This document shows positions 54,626 to 61,627 of a DNA stretch of 64,000 bases, piece by piece. Each line of letters starts with the position of its first letter. Within the stretch, counting starts at the first letter, position 1. The position numbers and the translations under genes are program-made. The notes beneath the pieces were generated by a model. It ran no database searches. It was not told where the DNA came from and saw nothing but the letters and a program-made list of their open reading frames with translations. The stretch is from Streptomyces sp. Root431 (GTDB taxonomy: Bacteria; Actinomycetota; Actinomycetes; Streptomycetales; Streptomycetaceae), in the NCBI RefSeq assembly GCF_001426585.1, contig NZ_LMEI01000008.1, forward strand, positions 350,262 through 414,261, given 5' to 3'.

Positions 54626-55488
54626 CGCAGCGCTTCGAGCGCACCCCGCAGCCCGTCGACCGCCTCCCGGTCGGCGGGCTGCAGCGGTTCCCGCACCGGT
54701 CCGCCGAGCAGCGCCTTGGCGGTGACCGTGCCGGGCAGTCCCGAGGCCATCATCAGCTCGGCGAGCGGCAGCGTCGCGGCGTTGAGGCGGGCGGCCCCGG
54801 CGGTGTCCCCGGCGTCGAAGGCGTCGAGGACCGCGCGCAGCTGACGGGGGGCCACGTTCGCCACCGTACTGACGTAGCCGGCGCCGCCGACCGCGTACAG
54901 CGGGAGGTTCAGCTCCTCGCAGCCCGAGTAGTACGCGAGCCCCATCTCCGCGATCAGCCGGGCCGAGGCCAGGAAGTCGTACGAACAGTCCTTCACCGCG
55001 ACGATCCGCGGGTGCTCGGCGAGCCGCCGCATCGTCGCCGGCTCGACGCGCGTGCCGGTGCGGCCGGGGATGTCGTAGACCATCACGGGCAGCTCCGTCG
55101 CGTCCGCGACCTTCAGGAAGTGCGCCTCGACGGCCGCCTGCGGGGGGCGGCTGTAGTACGGGGTGACGACGAGCAGTCCGTCGGCGCCCGCCTTCCCGGC
55201 CTGGCGGGCCAGCTCCGCGGTGTGCCCGGTGTCGGCCGTGCCGACGCCCGCGAGGAGGGACGGGCCCGGGCCGATCGCCGCCCGGACGGCGGAGACGAGC
55301 GCGGCCTTCTCGGCGTCGGTGGTGGTCGGCGACTCGCCCGTGGTGCCGTTGAGGACGAGGCCGTCGCAGCCCTCCGCGACGAGCCGGGCGGCCAGCTCGC
55401 CCGCCCGGTCGAGATCGAGCGCGCCGGAGGGGGAGAAGGGCGTGATCATCGCGCAGAGCGCACGGCCGAAAGGACGTTCAGTACTCAT
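54604..55488 (-). CDS. dapA: 4-Hydroxy-tetrahydrodipicolinate synthase (DapA paralogue)
   Basis: ATG 55488 gives 294 residues. The TIM-barrel class I aldolase signature is complete: GTTGES at 48-53, the tyrosine of VVTPYYSRP at 111-112, Y138 and R143 in YDIPGRTG, and the Schiff-base lysine K166 in VAVKDCSY. It condenses pyruvate with aspartate semialdehyde if it is a true DapA, which the presence of R143 favours. Another DapA may exist elsewhere in the genome. dapD lies 300 bp away on the other strand. It is divergent from an SDR gene. Confidence 0.88.
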   Translation of the reverse strand: MSTERPFGRALCAMITPFSPSGALDLDRAGELAARLVAEGCDGLVLNGTTGESPTTTDAEKAALVSAVRAAIGPGPSLLAGVGTADTGHTAELARQAGKAGADGLLVVTPYYSRPPQAAVEAHFLKVADATELPVMVYDIPGRTGTRVEPATMRRLAEHPRIVAVKDCSYDFLASARLIAEMGLAYYSGCEELNLPLYAVGGAGYVSTVANVAPRQLRAVLDAFDAGDTAGAARLNAATLPLAELMMASGLPGTVTAKALLGGPVREPLQPADREAVDGLRGALEALRQAESVV

Positions 55489-55623
55489 CGGACAAGTCTG
55501 TGCGCGGGGGACCGTGAAGGTCTACTTAGATCTGCTTGGTTCGAGTGATAAGCGCTGCTGAAGCATGGTGCCGGTCTGGCATGATCGGCGGGCGCGACAG
55601 GGGGACATGGAGAACACCACAGC

Positions 55624-56376
55624 ATGAGCTCACACACCACGACCGAAGAGCGGGTCGCACTCGTCACCGGCTCGTCCTCCGGCATCGGCGCCGCGGTCGC
55701 GCGCCGTCTCGCCGAGGCCGGCTACCGGGTCGTCGTCAACTCCGCCCGCTCCGTCGAGGCGGGCGAACGGCTCGCCGCCGAACTGCCCGGCGCCGTCTAC
55801 CTCCAGGCCGACGTCGCCGACGAGGGCCAGGCGAAGGACCTCGTCGAGCGGGCCGTGGAGGCCCTCGGCCGCCTCGACCTCCTCGTCAACTGCGCGGGCA
55901 CCACCCGCTTCATCCCGCACGACGACCTGGAAGCCGCCTCGCCCGAGGTCTGGCGCCACCTCTACGACGTCAACGTCATCGGCGTCTGGCAGACCGTCAC
56001 CGCCGCCGTCCCGCACCTGCGGAAGACCCGCGGCGCCATCGTGAACGTCTCCTCCCAGGCGGGCGTCCGGCCGGGCGGAAGCTCCATCCCGTACGCCGTC
56101 TCCAAGGCGGCCGTCAACCACATGACGAAGCTCCTCGCCAAGACCCTCGGCCCCGACGTCCGCGTCAACGCGGTCGCGCCCGGCCTCATCGACACCCCCT
56201 GGTTCGACGGGGTCGACGGCGCCGACGCGGCCAAGGCCCATGTGGCCGACGTCGTCCCGCTGCGCCGGGTCGGCCGGGCCGAGGACATCGCCGGGGCCGT
56301 CCACGACCTGGCCCACTCCTCGTACATCACCGGCGAGGTGCTCCTGGTGGACGGCGGCGGACACCTGCTCGGCTAG
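55624..56376 (+). CDS. Short-chain dehydrogenase/reductase
   Basis: ATG 55624 gives 250 residues. TGSSSGIG at 15-22 is the cofactor motif, NCAG at 89-92, and the catalytic residues are S143/S144, Y157 and K161 (YAVSKAA). VVNSARSVE after beta-2 suggests NADP(H). It resembles 3-oxoacyl-ACP reductase-like SDRs. It is divergent from the dapA-like gene, so a link to amino-acid metabolism is possible but unproven. Confidence 0.85.
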   Translation: MSSHTTTEERVALVTGSSSGIGAAVARRLAEAGYRVVVNSARSVEAGERLAAELPGAVYLQADVADEGQAKDLVERAVEALGRLDLLVNCAGTTRFIPHDDLEAASPEVWRHLYDVNVIGVWQTVTAAVPHLRKTRGAIVNVSSQAGVRPGGSSIPYAVSKAAVNHMTKLLAKTLGPDVRVNAVAPGLIDTPWFDGVDGADAAKAHVADVVPLRRVGRAEDIAGAVHDLAHSSYITGEVLLVDGGGHLLG

Positions 56377-56397
56377 TCAGCCGGTCTTACGGACGGG

Positions 56398-56440
56398 TGG
56401 TCGGCCCGTCACAGGGGTAGTTGGTCGGCCCGTCACAGAG
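56398..56440. repeat. 24-bp-period tandem duplication
   Basis: TGGTCGGCCCGTCACAG occurs at 56398 and again 24 bp later. The second copy carries the GNAT gene's stop codon and last residue codons, so the first copy looks like a small duplication of its 3' end. Confidence 0.7.
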
Positions 56441-56891
56441 GCAGCTTGAAGCCGTCGTGGCTGCGCGCGAAACCCAGCGAGGCGTAGAAGCGGTGGGCCT
56501 CCGTCCGCTGCTTGTCGCTGGTCAGCTGGACGAGCGCGCAGCCGCGCGCCCGCGCCCGCGCCACGGCCCGCTCCATCAGCTCCCGCCCGAGGCCGCCGCC
56601 GCGCCGGTCGGCCCTGATCCGTACCGCCTCGATCAGGGCCCGCTCGGCGCCTCCCTTGCCGAGCCCCGGGATGTACGTGATCTGGAGGCAGCCCAGGACC
56701 CGTTCGCCGTCCGTCAGGACCAGCATCTCGTTGCGCGGATCGGCCTCGATGTCGGCGAAGGCCCGCTCGTACGCCTCGGTGACGGTGATCGAGGCCGGGT
56801 CCACGACCGTGTTCTCGTCGGCCAGGAGCGCGAGGACGGCGGGGAGTTCGGCACGGGTGGCGGGGCGGAGGGTCAGGTCGCGCAGGATCAT
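56433..56891 (-). CDS. GNAT family N-acetyltransferase
   Basis: ATG 56891 gives 152 residues. The acetyl-CoA-binding motif IRADRRGGGLGRELMERAVARARARG is at 90-115 and the C-terminal HRFYASLGF is canonical for GNAT enzymes. The N-terminal TLRPATRAELPAVLALLADE is typical of small-molecule acetyltransferases. Substrate unknown. The gene is divergent from the ABM-domain gene, and the SoxR-like box lies in the 110-bp space between them. Confidence 0.88.
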   Translation of the reverse strand: MILRDLTLRPATRAELPAVLALLADENTVVDPASITVTEAYERAFADIEADPRNEMLVLTDGERVLGCLQITYIPGLGKGGAERALIEAVRIRADRRGGGLGRELMERAVARARARGCALVQLTSDKQRTEAHRFYASLGFARSHDGFKLPL

Positions 56892-56919
56892 GGCGCGAAG
56901 TCTCGCACGGGGAAGGGGG

Positions 56920-56950
56920 TTGACCTCAACCTTGGTTGAGGGAGGACGGT
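56920..56950 (+). promoter_or_regulatory. SoxR-type box in the ABM gene promoter
   Basis: CCTCAACC-TT-GGTTGAGG (56924-56941) is a perfect 18-bp palindrome lying in a long (19-bp) spacer between TTGACC (56920-56925) and GACGGT (56945-56950), the arrangement expected of a SoxR/MerR-controlled promoter. Confidence 0.82.
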
Positions 56951-57001
56951 GGAGCCATCCGAGGAACCCCCCGAGGAATCCCCGAGGACCAGGAGACCTT
57001 C

Positions 57002-57715
57002 ATGAACGCCGTCGCCCACCCCGATGCCCGCCCCGACCTCCACCGCCCCGGAGTCGGCGCCGTCCTCGTCAGCACCTGGCGGGTCGGCACCCCCGAGCGA
57101 CAGCAGGCCGCCGTCGACGCCATCCGCAAGGCCTGGGAGAGCCGGGAATGGCCCGACCTCGGGCTGCTCTCGTACAGCGTCTACGCCGGAACCGACGGGG
57201 ACACGCTGCTGCACTACTCGCAGTGGACCGCCGAGCAGGCCTACGAGGACTTCGTCCGCACCTACCGCGACGACCGGAACGCCGAGATCGACGCCGCCGT
57301 GCCCGGCATCGAGCGGGTGGAGCTCCGCCGCTACGCGCCGATCCACCGGTCCGCCGTCCGCCCCGGGAGGGACACGGGCGAGCTGCCCGGGATCGTCGTG
57401 ATCGTCGAGGCCGACTTCGGCGGGCCGGAAGCGGGCAGCCGGGAGGAGTGGGTGGACACCGTGTTCACCGCCATGGACGAGGACACGGCGATGCGGCCGG
57501 GGTCCGGCGGGGTCGGTGCCCACTTCCATCTGACCACCGACGGCGGCCGGGTCCTCAACTACGCCGAGTGGGAGAGCGAGCAGGCCCATGTGGAGTGGCT
57601 GGCGGACGACGCCCGGCAGAGCGAGGCCTGGACGCGGGTGCGCCACTACCCGGGGCTCGTGGGCGGCCGGGTGAAGCGGTACACGCCCGCGCTCAGCCTG
57701 AGCGCGGGCGTGTGA
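57002..57715 (+). CDS. Tandem antibiotic-biosynthesis-monooxygenase (ABM) domain protein
   Basis: ATG 57002, with AGGAG seven bases upstream, gives 237 residues with two ABM-type ferredoxin-like domains: residues about 15-110 (VLVSTWRVGTPERQQAAVDAIRKAW... LLHYSQWTAEQAYEDF) and about 125-230 (VVIVEADFGGPEAGSREEWVDTVF... VLNYAEWESEQAHVEWL). Such proteins may oxidise quinones or bind heme. Its counterpart in S. coelicolor is, as I recall, a member of the SoxR regulon, which fits the box upstream. The stop codon follows an overlapping terminator hairpin. Confidence 0.85.
   Translation: MNAVAHPDARPDLHRPGVGAVLVSTWRVGTPERQQAAVDAIRKAWESREWPDLGLLSYSVYAGTDGDTLLHYSQWTAEQAYEDFVRTYRDDRNAEIDAAVPGIERVELRRYAPIHRSAVRPGRDTGELPGIVVIVEADFGGPEAGSREEWVDTVFTAMDEDTAMRPGSGGVGAHFHLTTDGGRVLNYAEWESEQAHVEWLADDARQSEAWTRVRHYPGLVGGRVKRYTPALSLSAGV
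57682..57712. terminator. Hairpin encoding the C-terminus of the ABM protein
   Basis: A perfect 14-bp stem (57682-57695 and 57699-57712) with a GCC loop lies within the last codons and ends just before the stop codon; the convergent nuclease gene ends 24 bp further on. Confidence 0.75.
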
Positions 57716-57738
57716 GCGGGTCGCCGGGACCCGGGTGA

Positions 57739-59577
57739 CTACGGGCGGAAGCGGACGACCTGCGGGTCGTGGTCGCTGTCCTGGTCGGCGAACTCGGCGT
57801 TGATGTGGACGCTGTCGTACTCGAAGTGGTGCACGCCGGGGCTGGTCAGGATCTGGTCGAGGACCTGGCTGTTGCCCTGGTAGACGTACGAGTACCGCTC
57901 GCCGCGCGGCAGCGACTTCACCGCCGGGTACAGCGCGCCGCCGTCCGTCAGCGCGTTCGTGGTCCCGGAGAACTCGAAGTCGTTGATGTCGCCGACGACG
58001 AGGACGTCGGCCTGCTTCTCGACGGCGACGATGTCCTTCACGAAGGCGTTGACGGCCTGCGCCTGGAGCAGTCGCTTCGCCTCGGAGGAACGGTTCGGCG
58101 GCTGGTGGTGCGAGACGATCGACTCGTCGCCGCCCTTCGAGCCGAAGTGGTTGGCGATCACGAAGACCGTGCGGCCGCGGAAGACGAACTCGCCCGCGAG
58201 CGGCTTGCGGCTGCTCTCCCAGGCGGTGTTCGCCGGGTCGATCCGGCCCGGGGACACCGTCAGGGCGGCGCGGCCCTTGGTGCCCGTCACGCCGGTGGCG
58301 GAGGTCGCGTCGGTCGCCGCGCGGTCCGTGAAGGAGACCCGCTCGGGGTTGAAGAGGAAGACCTGACGGATGTTGCCGCCGGGCTCGCCGCCGTCCTTGT
58401 TGTTCTCCGGGTCGACGGAGCGCCACTCGTACGCCGGGCCGCCGGCCGCGACGATCGCGTCCGTGAACTTCTTGACCGTCTGGTCGGCGGCGACCGTGCC
58501 GTCGTTCTTCGCGCCGTTGTTGTCCTGGATCTCCTCCAGGGCGAGGATGTCGGGCGAGGCGAGGTTGTCGACGACCGCCTTCGCGAGGGCGTCGAACTTC
58601 TCCTGCGGGTCGCTCGGGTCGAGGTTCTCGACGTTGTACGTCGCCACGGCCAGCTCGTTCTTGTGCTGCTTGTCCGTGGACTCGCGCTCCAGGCCGCGGT
58701 CCTCGACCGTGACCGGGGTCCGCGCGGTCAGCGTGTAGCCGCCGAACTGGTTGAAGTCGAGCGGGCCCTCGGTCGTGCCCGTCAGCCGGTCGCCCACGTT
58801 CGCCTTCGGGAAGGGCTGCTGGGCGAGCGGGGTCAGCGACTGGATCTGGAGCCGGCCGGTGTTCTGCGACTCGTACGAGCCGTAGACCGTGCCGCCGCGC
58901 CAGTTGCGGTTCTCGAACGGCTTGACCGTCACCCACAGCTCCGCGTACGGGTCGGTGGCGCCGACCACCCGCGAGGAGCCGATGCGGACGTTGGTGCCCT
59001 CCAGGGACTCGTAGTAGTCCAGGGCGTACGTCTCCGGGTCCAGCGTCAGGCCGTTGATCGAGCCGGCGGCGGCCGCGTCGCCCTCCGGGGCGTACTCGTC
59101 CGGGACGGACCAGGCGGAGATCGTCACCGGGGCCGGGAGCGCGTTGCCCTGCGAGACCACCGTGACGACCGGCTTGGAGAGCTGCGTCAGCGACTGGTTG
59201 CCGGAGTTCAGGCCGCCCGGGACGTACTCGGTGACCGTGCCGTTCAGGCTGACCGCGTCGCCGACGGCGACGGTGGGGACCGAGCTGGTGAAGACGAACA
59301 GGCCCTCGCTGGTCGCCGGGTTCGCGTCGGCCTCGGGGTCCTGGATCCAGAAACCGCGCGAGCCGTAGGTGCGGACGCCCGTGACGATGCCCGTGACACC
59401 GGTGACCTGCTTGCCCACGAGCGGGGAGACGCGGGTCGTGCCCTGGATGTCGTGGATGCGGACGCCGGCGGCGCCGTCCTCGGCCACGGCGCTCGTCGAA
59501 CCGGCGAGCAGACCGGCGGCGAGGGCGGCGGAGACGACGGCGGAGACGACGGCGTATCTCGGTATGGAGGAAGGCAT
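57739..59577 (-). CDS. Secreted endonuclease/exonuclease/phosphatase-family nuclease
   Basis: ATG 59577 gives 612 residues. A signal peptide (residues 1-32, ending TSAVAE) is followed by an OB-fold, YhcR-like region (IHDIQGTTRVSPLVGKQVTGVTGIVTGVRTYGSRGFWIQDP) and a C-terminal EEP domain with TYNVENLD, LALEEIQDN, NHFGSKGG, VVGDINDFE and SDHDPQ, all catalytic or metal residues of DNase I-type nucleases. It is probably an extracellular DNase scavenging phosphate. A PHO-box-like array and a TTGACA promoter lie upstream. Confidence 0.92.
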   Translation of the reverse strand: MPSSIPRYAVVSAVVSAALAAGLLAGSTSAVAEDGAAGVRIHDIQGTTRVSPLVGKQVTGVTGIVTGVRTYGSRGFWIQDPEADANPATSEGLFVFTSSVPTVAVGDAVSLNGTVTEYVPGGLNSGNQSLTQLSKPVVTVVSQGNALPAPVTISAWSVPDEYAPEGDAAAAGSINGLTLDPETYALDYYESLEGTNVRIGSSRVVGATDPYAELWVTVKPFENRNWRGGTVYGSYESQNTGRLQIQSLTPLAQQPFPKANVGDRLTGTTEGPLDFNQFGGYTLTARTPVTVEDRGLERESTDKQHKNELAVATYNVENLDPSDPQEKFDALAKAVVDNLASPDILALEEIQDNNGAKNDGTVAADQTVKKFTDAIVAAGGPAYEWRSVDPENNKDGGEPGGNIRQVFLFNPERVSFTDRAATDATSATGVTGTKGRAALTVSPGRIDPANTAWESSRKPLAGEFVFRGRTVFVIANHFGSKGGDESIVSHHQPPNRSSEAKRLLQAQAVNAFVKDIVAVEKQADVLVVGDINDFEFSGTTNALTDGGALYPAVKSLPRGERYSYVYQGNSQVLDQILTSPGVHHFEYDSVHINAEFADQDSDHDPQVVRFRP

Positions 59578-59628
59578 CAGGGCTCCGGAGGGTGCTTGGA
59601 GGATCGGCAGATGGATCTACGCGCGTCA

Positions 59629-59695
59629 ATCTCTTGTGAGAGGGGCGAACTTGTCAAGAGTCGACGGGTGTACGAAGGCTGACGGATCCGTGAAC
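59629..59695 (-). promoter_or_regulatory. PHO-box-like array and promoter of the nuclease gene
   Basis: On the minus strand GTTCACG, CGTCAGC and GTACACC start at 59695, 59684 and 59673, exactly 11 bp apart; five bases later comes TTGACA (59657-59652), a 17-bp spacer and AGAGAT (59634-59629). The repeats match the PhoP binding unit GTTCACC at 6, 4 and 6 of 7 positions. Confidence 0.65.
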
Positions 59696-59805
59696 CGGCG
59701 GACGTCCTCCCGGATGCGTCTACGCTGAGTACCGCTCTTTCCCCGCCTTCCCCGCACTTCCCCCACCCCCGTCCCACCCCCGTACGCGTCGAGGAGACAC
59801 CCCAC

Positions 59806-61326
59806 ATGTCAGCGGAGCAGCCCACCCTTCCCCCCGTTCGGCTTCCCGCGGACGCGGAGCTGGCGCGGGACGCCCTGGCCGCGCCCCTCCTCGCCCGCGC
59901 CGTGCGGCTCGCCCGCTGGGCCGGACCCGACACGCGGGTCGGCGCGGGCGGCGAGCTCGTCGACGAGCAACTCCCGGACGCCGTCGAGGTCCTGGGCCTC
60001 ACCGTCACGGCCGACGGGACGGACGGGGCCGGCGGCTCCGATGGCGAGTCCTTCGAGGGCACCGAGGCCTTCGAGGAAGCCGTCGAGGAGGCCGAGATCC
60101 TGGCCGCCGACGCCTGGCGGCTCGCCGTCGACACCGGCCTCGTGACCGTCGAGGACGGCGCGGACGACGAGACCCCCGGCGGGGCGGGGCCCGGCGACAA
60201 CCTGGCGCTGCTCACCGCCGGTTCGCCCCAGGACGTCCTCGCGATCTGGCTGGACGGCTTCGACGCCGTCTTCGCCGACGCGGTCGTGCCCGTCCTCGAC
60301 GACCTGGAGACCCTCGTCGGCGAGGACGGCGAGATCGACCTGGAGTCGCTGGACTGGGACCCCGAGATGGAGGGCGAGTTCCTCGAGGGCGTGCTCGGCA
60401 ACCTTTACCTGCTGACCGTCAGCGAAGGCGGCCCCGGCGACGGTCCCGTGCCGCTGCCCGCGCTCGCCGCGTCGATGGTCGTCCCCGACGACATGGGCGA
60501 ACCGACCGACGACGTCCTGGAGCAGGTCTCGGACGCGATGATGCGGCTCGACGAGCAGTTCCGCCTGCTGGAGGCCATCGGGCTCGTCGAGTACCAGCCC
60601 GTCGACGAGGCCCTGATGGCCGAGGAGGGCGAGGAGCCCGCAGCACCGCTCGACGACGAGGACGTCTCGCGGTACGGCATGGTCCGGCTCACCACCCTCG
60701 GGCTCTACGGCGTCCGGGCCCGGATGCTCGACGCCGGCGTGGACGCGCCCGCCGTCGGCGACCTCGCCGACAAGGGCGCCGACGCGCTCCTCGGCGGGAT
60801 CGCCGGCTACCCGGAGGCCGCCGCGCGCGCCGAGACCGCCGCGTGGCTCTCCGGCCGCGACGTCGTGACCGCGGCGCGGGAGCTGCTGCACGCGGCCCGG
60901 GGCACCGACGCGGGCTCGCCGCTCCGCCGGCTCCACTGCCAGCAGGCGCTCGCGCTCGTGGGCACCGAGGCGGAGCCCGCGGTCCGCGAGGTCCTGGACG
61001 ACGCGGAACTCGGCGGCCTGGCGCGGGTCTGGCTCGTGGAGCGGGGCGCGGCGGACGTGCCCGCCCCCTCGGAGTCGATGATCTTCTGGCTGGCGATCGA
61101 CACGATCGCGGCGCAGCTCGACGCGGACGGCGACCTGGAGGAGCTCCAGGAGCTGATCGAGGGGCTCACCGGCCGGTACAGCGGATTCTTCGAGGCGGCG
61201 TGGCGGGTGGATCACCCGGCGACGGCGGAGGTCCTGGAGGCGATGGGCCGGCTGCACCGGGACAAGACGGCGGCGAAGGAGGCCCGCAAGTCGGCCTTCA
61301 AGGCCCGCTCGCGCTCGGGGTCCTGA
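59806..61326 (+). CDS. Acidic conserved hypothetical protein
   Basis: ATG 59806 with GAGGAG upstream gives 506 residues. The protein is strongly acidic with Glu/Asp-rich segments ([42 protein letters not shown]), has mostly helical character, and contains a helix-turn-helix-like DEDVSRYGMVRLTTLGLYGVRARM region near 284-308. It has no signal peptide or known domain. It seems to be a Streptomyces-specific conserved protein. It lies divergently from the nuclease and its function is unknown. Confidence 0.75.
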   Translation: MSAEQPTLPPVRLPADAELARDALAAPLLARAVRLARWAGPDTRVGAGGELVDEQLPDAVEVLGLTVTADGTDGAGGSDGESFEGTEAFEEAVEEAEILAADAWRLAVDTGLVTVEDGADDETPGGAGPGDNLALLTAGSPQDVLAIWLDGFDAVFADAVVPVLDDLETLVGEDGEIDLESLDWDPEMEGEFLEGVLGNLYLLTVSEGGPGDGPVPLPALAASMVVPDDMGEPTDDVLEQVSDAMMRLDEQFRLLEAIGLVEYQPVDEALMAEEGEEPAAPLDDEDVSRYGMVRLTTLGLYGVRARMLDAGVDAPAVGDLADKGADALLGGIAGYPEAAARAETAAWLSGRDVVTAARELLHAARGTDAGSPLRRLHCQQALALVGTEAEPAVREVLDDAELGGLARVWLVERGAADVPAPSESMIFWLAIDTIAAQLDADGDLEELQELIEGLTGRYSGFFEAAWRVDHPATAEVLEAMGRLHRDKTAAKEARKSAFKARSRSGS

Positions 61327-61627
61327 GCCGCCCCGATCCGTCCTGAGTGAGCCGGCCTGGGCTGCTCTGAGTTCGTCCTGGGCCGGCTCCGAGCCGCCCT
61401 GAGTCTCCCTGGGCCGCTCTGGACCGCTCTGGGGCGTTCCGCCCCCTCCCGAACCCCTGTCCGGAAATCTCCCCTGGATCTTGACGGCACTCCGCACCCG
61501 TGGTCTCTTCGGCCGGTTCCCGACCGCATGTCGACCGGTGGGCGTTCCCGCCGTGTTCAGCCCCCGTTCGCGGGGGTGCGGGAGGGTGACCCGCGAGATC
61601 CGGCCGTCACAGGGAGACCCGTACACC
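61327..61627. other. 301-bp intergenic region with degenerate repeats and a PHO box
   Basis: No gene seen. A hairpin (GAGCCGGCC at 61349-61357, GGCCGGCTC at 61381-61389) could end the upstream gene. From 61340 to 61440 short units rich in CCTGAG, CCTGGG and GCTCTG recur irregularly. The PHO box at 61544-61576 is listed separately. Confidence 0.55.
61544..61576 (+). promoter_or_regulatory. PHO-box-like array upstream of the PhoX gene
   Basis: Three consecutive 11-bp units, starting GTTCCCG (61544), GTTCAGC (61555) and GTTCGCG (61566), match the PhoP binding unit in spacing and in the GTTC core. It ends 51 bp before the start codon. Confidence 0.72.
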
